64,000 nt of DNA from Phytohabitans aurantiacus (lineage in GTDB: Bacteria; Actinomycetota; Actinomycetes; Mycobacteriales; Micromonosporaceae), in the NCBI RefSeq assembly GCF_027923225.1, contig NZ_BSDI01000020.1:1-64000 (forward strand). The letters run 5' to 3'. The position numbers and the translations under genes were made by a program. Below, in pieces: positions 50,846 to 58,638 of the stretch. Within the stretch, counting starts at the first letter, position 1. Every line of letters begins with the position of its first letter. Below the pieces are notes generated by a model. It saw only the letters and a list, made by a program, of their open reading frames with translations. It searched no databases and had not been told where the DNA came from.

Positions 50846-51975
50846 ATCCGCCTCCGGCCGGGCTCCGCCGGCTGCTGCCGTACCGGTGGCTCCTCGGCGA
50901 GCAGAGCGACGAGGTGACCGGTCGCCTCGGCCCACGACCGCCCCGCCCCGGTCGCCGGCAGTGGGGCTTGGTCGATCCCGCGCAGCGCCTGTACCAGGGC
51001 GGCACTTGTCCAACTCGCCATCCGGATCGCCGCTCCGGCGGTCGCCTCGTGCAGGGCCGGATCGGGCGAGATGACCGCGCGCGTGCCCAGCGCGAGCGCC
51101 TCCGCCGCGGGAAGCCCGTACCCCTCGAAGTGGCTGGGCATGAGAAACGCGGCGGCTCCGGCGACGGTGTCCGCGTACTCGGCATCGGTGATGCGATCGA
51201 GAAACACCACCCGTTCCGCGGCGGCAGACCGGGCGACCGCCGTCTCGAACCGCTCGACGCGCTGACCGCCGGTCAGCACCACCAGTACGTATCCGGGCAG
51301 GGCAGCCATCGCCTCGACCGCCAACTCAACGCCTTTGTGCGGCGCGTGGCCCGCCACCACGAGGTACTTCCCGCCGCGCCCGCGGATACCGGCCACCGCG
51401 GCTGGCGGTGTGCCGGGTCCGGCGGCAAGGTCGCTGCCAGGGTGCCAGACCTGGGCAGCATCGGTGGGAACGCCGTACAGGCCGAGAAGGTCGTGCTGTG
51501 TCCGAGCGCTGACGCACAGCAGGCGGTGGGACCGGCGGATCGCCGTCGAGTAACTGATCCGGCGGTACTGGCGTACGGACGCCGGAAGGTCCTGGGGCCA
51601 CAGCCGGAACGCCAGGTCGTGGACGATCGTGGTCACTGGCAGGCGGCTGCCGCGAATGGCGACCGACGGGCTCAGCGACAGTACGCGCGCCGGCTCCTCG
51701 CGGTCGGCCGGCTGCCCTGCGGTAGCGCGGCGGAGGGCGACCGTCGCGGAGGCGATGGTCTGGAAGCGGCCACCGCCCTGCTGGCTCAGCACATCCACCT
51801 CGGCAGCGCGTGGCGCGGGTGGCTGCCAGCCGTCCGGTGCCGCGACGATCTGCAGCCGGTGCCCCTCGGGCCAGTGCCGGACCAGTTCTGTCAGGACCCG
51901 GGTGATCCCGCCCGCGCCTACGCCGCTGCAGTCCAGGATCGTGCTGCGCCGGACGCGGTGACCATCCGGGCTCAT
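50842..51975 (-). CDS. GT4-family glycosyltransferase
   Basis: A 377-residue GT-B enzyme. The N-terminus reads STILDCSGVGAGGITRVLTELVRHW (acceptor domain) and TTIVHDLAFRLWP; the C-terminal region has VVAGHAPHKGVELAVEAM and SHFEGYGLPAAEALALGTRAV, the usual donor-binding E-x7-E site. It is linked to its neighbours by 4-bp overlaps on both sides. The ATG at 51975 was chosen because it forms ATGA with the upstream stop. Confidence 0.88.
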   Translation of the reverse strand: MSPDGHRVRRSTILDCSGVGAGGITRVLTELVRHWPEGHRLQIVAAPDGWQPPAPRAAEVDVLSQQGGGRFQTIASATVALRRATAGQPADREEPARVLSLSPSVAIRGSRLPVTTIVHDLAFRLWPQDLPASVRQYRRISYSTAIRRSHRLLCVSARTQHDLLGLYGVPTDAAQVWHPGSDLAAGPGTPPAAVAGIRGRGGKYLVVAGHAPHKGVELAVEAMAALPGYVLVVLTGGQRVERFETAVARSAAAERVVFLDRITDAEYADTVAGAAAFLMPSHFEGYGLPAAEALALGTRAVISPDPALHEATAGAAIRMASWTSAALVQALRGIDQAPLPATGAGRSWAEATGHLVALLAEEPPVRQQPAEPGRRRM

Positions 51976-53093
51976 GACCGCGGCCCGGCCTCGCGCGCGA
52001 TCCACTCGGCCATGCGCGCCGCGAAGACATCTGCGGAGAATCGCTCGCTGCCGCGCTGTATCCGCCCAGCCGACAGCTCCGGCAGCCGCCGCACCGCGTC
52101 CGCGTACGCGGCCGGGTCAGAGCCGTCGACCAGGAAGCCGGTCTCGCCGTCGACAACCGTCTCCAGCAGACCGCCGCGGCGCGATCCGATCACCGGTGTC
52201 CCGCACGCCTGCGCCTCGACCGGGATGATGCCGAAGTCTTCATGCGCGGGGAAGAGCAGTGCGCGGGCTCCCCAGTACAGCTCGCGCAGGCGTTCCCGAT
52301 CTGGCCGTACCTCGAACCTGACCGGCACTCGCGCGCTGGCGGCGGCGCGGCGCAGCCGGTCCTCCAGCGGCCCGGACCCGGCGATGACCAGCGGCAGGCC
52401 GGTGCGATCGGCGATCTCGATGACGAGGTCGAACCGCTTGTACGGGATCCAGCGACCAACGCCGAGAAGGTAGTCGCGTGCCTGGGTGCGCTGTGCGGCC
52501 GGCGGCGAGGCGAAGAAAGTTACGTCCACCGGCGGATTGATCACCACCGCGTCGCGCCGCCAGTACTTCTTGATCCTGCTCCTGACCTCTTCCGAGTTGG
52601 CGGCGTAGGCGTCGACGTGCCGGCTCAGCCGTACGTCCGACCACTGCAGCACCCGCCGGGGCAGGCGCAACAGCGGGTTCGAACCGCGGCCGTCGAACTC
52701 GGGACTCCACACATAGCGAGCCGGGGTGTGGACATAGCTCAGGTGGCGGGTCCGGTCGGGCGGGCCGAGCTTGACCGTGTGCGCGAAGGCGTGGCTGGAC
52801 GAGATCACCACGTCGAAGCCGGACTCGCCTAACGTGCGCCACACCACGGGCATCAGCGGCAGCCCGAGTGCCTTGCTCCGGCGCAGCGGAGTGCGCGCCA
52901 ACCACGTTTGGCGCAGCCCCAACCGGTCGGCGTCGACGTCGTGATCGGCCCACAGGACGTACCGCCGGGCGTGGGGAACCAGCCCGGCGATCGCCAGGAA
53001 GACGTTCTCCGAACCACCGGCCGACGCGAACCACTCGTGGACCACCGCGACCGATCGCCCGGTGAGCAGGGACGGCGTGCTGGAAATCGCCAT
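51972..53093 (-). CDS. GT4-family glycosyltransferase (mannosyl/rhamnosyltransferase-like)
   Basis: A 373-residue GT-B enzyme with VAVVHEWFASAGGSENVFLAIAGL at the N-terminus, SYVHTPARYVWSPEFD, YLLGVGRWIPYKRFDLVIEIA and the donor site HEDFGIIPVEAQACGTPVIGS. The latter motifs resemble WbaZ-type mannosyltransferases, but the sugar cannot be fixed. First of the three GT genes in the minus-strand operon; the ATG directly follows (0 bp) the stop of the membrane protein at 53094. Confidence 0.88.
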   Translation of the reverse strand: MAISSTPSLLTGRSVAVVHEWFASAGGSENVFLAIAGLVPHARRYVLWADHDVDADRLGLRQTWLARTPLRRSKALGLPLMPVVWRTLGESGFDVVISSSHAFAHTVKLGPPDRTRHLSYVHTPARYVWSPEFDGRGSNPLLRLPRRVLQWSDVRLSRHVDAYAANSEEVRSRIKKYWRRDAVVINPPVDVTFFASPPAAQRTQARDYLLGVGRWIPYKRFDLVIEIADRTGLPLVIAGSGPLEDRLRRAAASARVPVRFEVRPDRERLRELYWGARALLFPAHEDFGIIPVEAQACGTPVIGSRRGGLLETVVDGETGFLVDGSDPAAYADAVRRLPELSAGRIQRGSERFSADVFAARMAEWIAREAGPRS

Positions 53094-53867
53094 CTAGCTG
53101 TACCGCTGCCACAGGTCCCGCAGCGGCTCCCACTTGCCTCCGAGGGTCTCCTGGCACAGCGTCTCCAGGTAGAACGCGGCCGACGTGCTGTCGTCCCGGT
53201 CCCACCAGATGCCGCACAGGGCGCGGTCGTCGGAGCCGCGGAACGCGTACTCCACATAGTTGCCCTGCGCGTTGGTCGACCCACCCCGCTTCCGGGCCGG
53301 CTGCTCCATGCCGGGCGCCAGCTCGAAGCCGTCGAGGTTCAGCCGGTTGCGGTAGGCGCGGGCGTCGTCCCGGTTGGCGGCCGAGTTGTACTCAGCGAAG
53401 TGGACGGACACGTTTCCGTACCGGCAGAAGACATGGACCTTCTCGTCCGACGGCAGCTTCGGCCCGTTCGGGTCGGTGTTGGCCGCGCACGCGCCGACCC
53501 AGGGCAGCCACGGCTCGGCCAGCACCGCCAGGTCGCCGGAGAACTTCTCCTTGTTTACCGCCATTTGCTGCGCCTCGTAGGGGCGGAGGCTGGTGTCGGG
53601 GCTGGGACTGGACGTCTCGTCGCCGGGCTGGTCGTCAGCGGTGCTGGCGCCGATGACGAAGCCCAGTGTGCCCGCCACCAGCGCCCCCACGACCAGGCCA
53701 ATGGCCGCACCGAGCATCCATTTTGTCCGGCTCGGTGGCGCCGTCGGGGGAGCGCCGGGATAGCCGGCGCCCGTCTGACCGACCGCGGGATAGGCCACCG
53801 GCGGATAGCCGCCCGCAGTCCACCCACCACCTGCGTGTTCGGCGTCACGAGACGGGTTTTCGCTCAC
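53094..53867 (-). CDS. Membrane-anchored protein, extracytoplasmic domain, first gene of the exopolysaccharide operon
   Basis: About 257 residues. A Gly/Tyr/Pro-rich cytoplasmic N-terminus (AGGGWTAGGYPPVAYPAVGQ) leads to one membrane helix (WMLGAAIGLVVGALVAGTLGFVIG) and a ~160-residue outside domain with four cysteines (GACAAN, VFCRYG, LCGIWW, LCQETL). No recognised fold; a resemblance to the lipoprotein-like domains near 0.5, 13 and 57 kb is only in general design. GTG 53867 is preferred over the first available start at 53972: TAACCT lies 8 nt upstream (leaderless) and the extra N-terminal 35 residues are not protein-like. Divergent from the LCP gene. Confidence 0.75.
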   Translation of the reverse strand: MSENPSRDAEHAGGGWTAGGYPPVAYPAVGQTGAGYPGAPPTAPPSRTKWMLGAAIGLVVGALVAGTLGFVIGASTADDQPGDETSSPSPDTSLRPYEAQQMAVNKEKFSGDLAVLAEPWLPWVGACAANTDPNGPKLPSDEKVHVFCRYGNVSVHFAEYNSAANRDDARAYRNRLNLDGFELAPGMEQPARKRGGSTNAQGNYVEYAFRGSDDRALCGIWWDRDDSTSAAFYLETLCQETLGGKWEPLRDLWQRYS

Positions 53868-53875
53868 GAGCGGTG

Positions 53876-53881
53876 AGGTTA
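53876..53881 (-). promoter_or_regulatory. -10 element of the leftward exopolysaccharide operon
   Basis: TAACCT on the minus strand ends 8 nt before the GTG at 53867; no ribosome-binding site, so a leaderless mRNA is likely. If right, the whole 45759-53867 run (six genes, all touching or overlapping) starts here. Confidence 0.45.
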
Positions 53882-53953
53882 TCAGCGTTGTGAGAGCTTC
53901 TCGTAGGCGAGACCTGAGCTGGGCATGTGGGTGGTCGCCTACGAGCCGACCAG

Positions 53954-53959
53954 TACCAT
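53954..53959 (+). promoter_or_regulatory. -10 element of a leaderless LCP promoter
   Basis: TACCAT ends 6 nt before the ATG at 53966, the same sequence and nearly the same spacing as in front of the LacI gene. Divergent from the TAACCT element at 53876-53881. Confidence 0.5.
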
Positions 53960-53965
53960 CAGGCC

Positions 53966-55045
53966 ATGTCACCCCGACCGCCTGTCACCGAGCCCGACTC
54001 GACACAGGGCCTCGACGTGCCCCCGGCCGGTCCGCCGCGTAGCGGAAGTGACGGGAAGGGCAAGCGTCGCCGGTGGCGCCTCATCGTGCTCATCACCTTG
54101 CTGGCGGTTGCCCTGGTCGCAGGTGGCGGAGTCTTGGCCGCAGGACTGTACTACCGGTCCGTGGAGGGCAGCATCGAGCGCGTCGAGGCTTTCCAGGACG
54201 TGCCTGTGGAGTCGCGGCCGCAAAAGCTCGTCGAGAAGGCCAAGAATCTGCTGATTCTCGGTAGCGACACGCGCGACCCGGCAAACACCGGTGGCTCGCG
54301 CAGCGACACGATCATTCTCGCGCATCTGCCCAAGGGGCGGCAGAGCGCGCAGCTGATCTCGATCCCGCGCGACACCTGGGTGTACGTGCCGAAGTCCAAG
54401 GACGGCAAGCGCGGCGGGCGGAATGCGAAGATTAACGCGGCATTCGCGTGGGGCGGCATTCCCTTGACGGTGCAGACGGTCGAGAAATACACCGGCATCC
54501 GCATCGATAATGTGGCTATTGTCGATTTTGCCGGATTCAAAGAGATCGTGGACGCCCTCGGTGGCGTGGAAATCACCGTCGAACGTAGCTTCACGTCGAC
54601 GCATTCGCTGCAGCCGGGCAGCCGGCGCGAATTCAAGCAGGGCAAGCAGACCATGGACGGTGCCATGGCGCTCGACTACGCCCGCGAGCGCTACGCCTTC
54701 CCGGACGGGGACTTCGCGCGGATTCGCCACCAACAGGAGGTCATCAAGGCGATCCTCGACAAGGCGGCGTCCGGCGGCACGCTGGCGAATCCCGCCAAGC
54801 TGAACTCGTTCCTCCGCGCCACGGCCGATGCGGTATCAGTCGACGAGACCTTTGGGATCTTCGATACCGCGACGGAACTGCGGCACCTCCGCAGCGGCAA
54901 CCTCACCTTCCTCACCAATCCCACCAAGGGCACCGGACAGGTGGGAAGCGAGAGCGTGGTCTTCGAGGACAAGGCGAAGGCCAAGTCGCTGTACGACGCC
55001 GTTCGCCGCGACGCCGTCTCCGAGATACTGAACGCTGGAGCGTAG
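53966..55045 (+). CDS. LytR-CpsA-Psr (LCP) family glycopolymer ligase
   Basis: A 359-residue membrane-anchored phosphotransferase that attaches undecaprenyl-linked glycopolymers to peptidoglycan. A basic N-terminus and one helix (~38-62) precede the LCP domain (~92-265) with LLILGSDTRD, SRSDTIILAHL, ISIPRDTWV, KINAAFAWGG and MDGAMALDYARERYAFPDGDFARIRHQQEV, which carry the conserved Arg and Asp residues. The ATG at 53966 was chosen over an ATG 39 nt upstream because of the -10 element. It fits the adjoining exopolysaccharide genes as the final surface-attachment step. Confidence 0.92.
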   Translation: MSPRPPVTEPDSTQGLDVPPAGPPRSGSDGKGKRRRWRLIVLITLLAVALVAGGGVLAAGLYYRSVEGSIERVEAFQDVPVESRPQKLVEKAKNLLILGSDTRDPANTGGSRSDTIILAHLPKGRQSAQLISIPRDTWVYVPKSKDGKRGGRNAKINAAFAWGGIPLTVQTVEKYTGIRIDNVAIVDFAGFKEIVDALGGVEITVERSFTSTHSLQPGSRREFKQGKQTMDGAMALDYARERYAFPDGDFARIRHQQEVIKAILDKAASGGTLANPAKLNSFLRATADAVSVDETFGIFDTATELRHLRSGNLTFLTNPTKGTGQVGSESVVFEDKAKAKSLYDAVRRDAVSEILNAGA

Positions 55046-55154
55046 AACTGTGACGTTAATTAATGGATTCTGGTGAAGGAGCTGCATAGCCACTATGGTG
55101 CTGGCAGCCGTCGAGCGCACGGGGTATGCGGTCGGCGGCTAATGGGGGAGGGCC

Positions 55155-56684
55155 ATGAGCACGGGGAGTGTCTCGGCGGCCGGCGAAGTCACGACTGAGC
55201 TGCCGATCGTACGCATACGCGACAACGTTGCGGCGTCGCCTGGAGTGGTTCCGGCGGCGCGCCGGCCGGAGATGCTTCATCCCGAGCCCTCGTATCAGCC
55301 AGTTGACCACGACTCGACCGCCGTTCTGCCGTACGCCGGCTCGGTCGCGTCCCGGCGCACGCGCCGGCTGCGCGCGTGGATGCTGACCGCGCCGGTCGAC
55401 GTTGTCGCGCTCGTCGCACCCCTGCTGATCACGGATCGATATTGGAAGGGCACGCTGAGCGCAGCCGGTCTCACCGTGGTCATCTTCACCGCGGGCGGCC
55501 TCTACCGTGCGCGCCGGCACATCAGCGTCCTCGACGAGCTGCCCAGCCTCTGCGGGCGGCTGTTCGCCTCCGCGGCCATCGTGTCGGTCATCGCCGCGCT
55601 GCGACACGACTCCGTCGAGTACGGAGCCGGGTTCATGCGCACTGTGGCCCTTTCCGCCGGGTTGGTCATCGCCGGTCGGGTCCTGACCAGGACCGCGACG
55701 TTGATCGCACGCAGGCGACGCTGGGTGGAGCACACGGCGGTCATCGTGGGGAGCGGCCCGATCGCGGTCGAGTTGGCCCGCCTCCTGCGTCGCTACCCCC
55801 AGTACGGCCTGCGGTTCGTCGGTTGGGTCGACTCGCCGGTGCGCGGCGGCACCGGCACGCCACCCGTGCTCAGCGCGGTCGACGACCTCGAAGCGACCAT
55901 CGACCTGGTCGACTGTGAGGTCCTGATCGTGGCCGACACCGAGGTGCCGGAGTCCACGCTCATGGAGGTGCTGCGCCGGCACGAGTGCGCCAAGCGCGAC
56001 CTCTGGGCCGTTCCCCGGCTGTGGGGATCGCGTTCCCAGGTCAAGCTGCCCGACCACATCGGTGCGATCCCGGTCGTCCGGATCAGCGACATCGAGCTGG
56101 CGGGCCTGCGCTGGGCGGTCAAGCGCGGCTCCGACATCGCTTTTGCCGTGTCGGCGCTGGTGCTGCTCAGCCCGATCTTCCTGCTCTGCGCGATGGCGAC
56201 GAGGATCGAAGGCGGCCCGGGGATCCTGTTCCGGCAGGAGCGGATCGGGCGCTACGGAAAGCGGTTCGAGCTTCTCAAGTTCCGTTCGATGCGGCCTGCC
56301 GACGAGCAGGAGTCACAGACGACATGGTCGATCGCCAACGACCGCCGCGTCGGCCCCGTCGGGCGGTTCATGCGCCGTACGTCGCTTGACGAGCTGCCGC
56401 AGTTGTGGAACATCCTGCGCGGCGACATGACGGTTGTCGGGCCCCGGCCGGAGCGGCCGTACTTCGTCGAGAAGTTCTCCGCGGAACACCCCGACTACGC
56501 CATGCGCCACCGGGTGCCGGTGGGCCTGACCGGGCTGGCCCAGGTGAGCGGGCTGCGCGGCGATACCCCGATCTCAGACCGAGCGCGTTTCGACAACTAC
56601 TACATCGAGAACTGGTCGTTGTGGCTGGACGCCAAGGTCGTACTGCGAACGATCGCCGAGGTGCTGCGCGGCGGCGGCCGCTGA
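55155..56684 (+). CDS. Undecaprenyl-phosphate sugar-1-phosphate transferase (WbaP/CpsE type)
   Basis: A 509-residue initiating enzyme of exopolysaccharide assembly. N-terminal membrane helices (~75-175) are followed by a Rossmann-like CoA-binding-type domain (~190-310; VIVGSGPIAVELARLL). The polyprenyl-phosphate hexose-1-phosphate transferase domain (~320-509) has KRGSDIAFAVSALVLLSPIFLLCAM (membrane-inserted helix), LFRQERIGRYGKRFELLKFRSM, the catalytic Asp-Glu in TSLDELPQLWNIL and GDMTVVGPRPERPYFVEKF. It would load glucose- or galactose-1-phosphate on the lipid carrier. ATG with GGGGGAGGG four bases upstream. Confidence 0.93.
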   Translation: MSTGSVSAAGEVTTELPIVRIRDNVAASPGVVPAARRPEMLHPEPSYQPVDHDSTAVLPYAGSVASRRTRRLRAWMLTAPVDVVALVAPLLITDRYWKGTLSAAGLTVVIFTAGGLYRARRHISVLDELPSLCGRLFASAAIVSVIAALRHDSVEYGAGFMRTVALSAGLVIAGRVLTRTATLIARRRRWVEHTAVIVGSGPIAVELARLLRRYPQYGLRFVGWVDSPVRGGTGTPPVLSAVDDLEATIDLVDCEVLIVADTEVPESTLMEVLRRHECAKRDLWAVPRLWGSRSQVKLPDHIGAIPVVRISDIELAGLRWAVKRGSDIAFAVSALVLLSPIFLLCAMATRIEGGPGILFRQERIGRYGKRFELLKFRSMRPADEQESQTTWSIANDRRVGPVGRFMRRTSLDELPQLWNILRGDMTVVGPRPERPYFVEKFSAEHPDYAMRHRVPVGLTGLAQVSGLRGDTPISDRARFDNYYIENWSLWLDAKVVLRTIAEVLRGGGR

Positions 56685-56687
56685 ACC

Positions 56688-58163
56688 TCAGAAGTTCAAC
56701 TCCTTGCGAAGGTTCGTGACGATCTTGTGCAGGTCATCAGCGTCGGCCAAGGGACCCGTCATTCGCACGACCAGTTGACGATCGGGGTCGCCACTCGACG
56801 TGCTGCGCCAATAGGCCACGACCACGAGCCCGTACCGCTGCGCGCCGCCGAGCTCGGCGTACGTGGCGGACTCGCCGACCTGGATCCACTGGAGTCCCCA
56901 GGCTTCCTCGGCGCGCCGCATCGCGGTCTGGGTCTCGGGCGAACACGGTGACGGGCAGGTCCGCACGATGACCTCGCCGCCGATGCGGGGATTCTCGCCG
57001 GGCGGCATGCCGCAGAGGTAGCGGGCGTAGCCTTCGGACCGGCCGCCCGGGGTGCACCCCCAGCCCTGTGGCACCTTGAGTGGAAAGCCCAACCCTTCAA
57101 GGTCGGCGATGGTCTGCACCTGGTCGGTCGTCGCGAACGTTGGCCATTGCGCGGGCCACGAGCCATTCTGCGGCGGTTCGATACCGGGAAACATGGCGGC
57201 GGCGCTCGGCGGTGCCGCGGTTGTCGGATTCGTCGACGGATCGCCTCCCGACCCGCGGAGGGCGAGTGCGGTGCCTCCGCCCACAATCACCAGCAGGACG
57301 AGCGCACCGATGCCGACCCACAGCCCGGTGCGGGGCCGCGCGGGAGAAGCCGCCGGCGGTGCGGCTTGCGGCGGGTAGTACGCCGGGTACTGGGAGGGGC
57401 CGTCGGGTGGCGGCTGCCCGTAGGCCGGCGAGTACTGCATGGGGGTCGGCGAATAGGGGATGCTCGACGCCACGTGCGGCGGCACGGACATGTGCTGCGG
57501 CGGGCCTGACACCATGTCCGGCACGCCCGAGATCGAGTCCGGGGGAGCCGAGATGGAATGTGGCGGACCGGACACCGCATGGGGTGGCGTCGAGATCGGC
57601 TGGTCCGGTGGCGCCGAAACCGGTTGGGGTGGCGTGGCCCACGGGTTGACTGGCGTCATGGCTTCGAGCTGGATCTTCTGCGTGGGCTGCGTTGTCTCAC
57701 TGTCCACCAGAGCACCGTCGTCCGCGGCAACCACGGCGCCTGCGGGGGCTGCGGCCACCTCGGGGGCTGCCGCCGCCTCCGTGGCCGCCGCCTCCGTGGC
57801 CGCCGGCGGAGTCGAGGCCGCCGGCTCGTCGACCCCGCCGAGGTCCGGCGGCATCGGCTGGTAGGCGATGCCAAGCGTAAGGAAGACCTGCTCCGCGCCG
57901 GGCCCACCGCCGCCGGCGCACGCGACCCAGGGGGAGGGGGCGGCGAAATCGGTGTACAGCACCCGCGGTCCGCCCGCCTGCGGCTGAGCTAGCGCGTTCG
58001 CCGCCGCGGCGAACGCGTCCCGCCACTGCTGGTCCAGCGCCACGGAGGCGTCGAGCAGCGCCACGGTCAGCGGCCTGCCCTCCGCGTCCACGGCCGACCA
58101 GACACTGCCGACCTGAGACGACCCCAACGCCTCGACCAGCCGATACGGACTGTCTGGCTGCAT
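56688..58163 (-). CDS. Membrane protein with kinase-N-lobe-like start and Pro-rich linker
   Basis: A 491-residue protein of unknown function. Residues 1-~95 (YRLVEALGSSQVGSVWSAVDAEGRPLTVALLDASVAL) look like the first strands of a Ser/Thr kinase, with a glycine-loop-like GSSQVGSVW and a VAL strand. The lysine normally needed is absent and no catalytic loop follows. An Ala/Pro-rich linker with (S/T)xPPxxxS repeats (~165-270), a transmembrane helix (~288-310; LWVGIGALVLLVIVGGGTAL) and an extracytoplasmic domain with four cysteines (WGCTPGG, YLCGMPP, RTCPSPC) complete it. It is convergent with the WbaP-type gene, stop to stop 3 bp. Best described as a degenerate, possibly signalling, surface protein. 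Confidence 0.72.
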   Translation of the reverse strand: MQPDSPYRLVEALGSSQVGSVWSAVDAEGRPLTVALLDASVALDQQWRDAFAAAANALAQPQAGGPRVLYTDFAAPSPWVACAGGGGPGAEQVFLTLGIAYQPMPPDLGGVDEPAASTPPAATEAAATEAAAAPEVAAAPAGAVVAADDGALVDSETTQPTQKIQLEAMTPVNPWATPPQPVSAPPDQPISTPPHAVSGPPHSISAPPDSISGVPDMVSGPPQHMSVPPHVASSIPYSPTPMQYSPAYGQPPPDGPSQYPAYYPPQAAPPAASPARPRTGLWVGIGALVLLVIVGGGTALALRGSGGDPSTNPTTAAPPSAAAMFPGIEPPQNGSWPAQWPTFATTDQVQTIADLEGLGFPLKVPQGWGCTPGGRSEGYARYLCGMPPGENPRIGGEVIVRTCPSPCSPETQTAMRRAEEAWGLQWIQVGESATYAELGGAQRYGLVVVAYWRSTSSGDPDRQLVVRMTGPLADADDLHKIVTNLRKELNF

Positions 58164-58638
58164 CCCCTCAACCTCCCGGGTTCCCTGCGGATACTAGCGA
58201 CGTCAAGCACGTTGTTTTCACAGACCCGTCCTTTGCGTGAAACGCTGCTTGAGGGTGCGACCACCAGGCAAAGGGAGGGGCTGACGTGCCGCGTGAGCGT
58301 CGATCGTTTGAGGCAAGGGAAGTTTCACGACGCTCTCGGGCTCACGGCCGGCGAGGAGCGAGAGGTCAGAAGTGGCCGGCTGACAGTTCTCTGGATCACT
58401 GTCGGCTGTCGTCGTCCAGTGACCTGAGGCTCAGTACCGCGCGGCGAGGGGCGACCGATACGGCTTGCGAGGCGTGCGGCCGTGGCTGTCGCGCCGCAGC
58501 GCTCAAGGTGGCGTCGATCGCTTGGCGCGACAGCGTCGATCAAGGAGATCTCCATCGATCAAGGGCGAATGCACGTGAAAAAGAGATCCAACCACGTGCA
58601 TTCGCCCTTGATCGGCGGAACGGGGGGTGGGGGTGGGG
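58164..58638. other. Intergenic region with repeat B and a doubtful small ORF
   Basis: About 475 bp. A doubtful 44-codon frame (58293-58427) has an AGGGAGGGG 12 nt upstream of its GTG but no recognisable product. The right side holds repeat B copy 5 (58538-58612). A 5' region for the membrane protein starting at 58163 must lie at the left end; no clear promoter hexamers were found. Confidence 0.6.
58538..58612 (+). repeat. Repeat B, copy 5
   Basis: GATCAAGGAGATCTCCATC (58538-58556) is followed by a perfect hairpin: GATCAAGGGCGAATGCACGT (from 58557) and its complement (ending 58612) around AAAAAGAGATCCAAC. It is the cleanest copy: 21-bp arms without mismatch. Confidence 0.85.

Noticed and set aside
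56685..56687. Terminator between the WbaP-type gene and the convergent membrane protein
   Set aside because: Only 3 bp separate the stops and no hairpin was seen; overlapping 3' ends are more likely.
58212..58427. Short ORF (71 codons, or 44 from GTG 58293)
   Set aside because: Ribosome-binding site spacing is poor for the in-frame GTG, and no family features; kept only as a comment in the intergenic entry.
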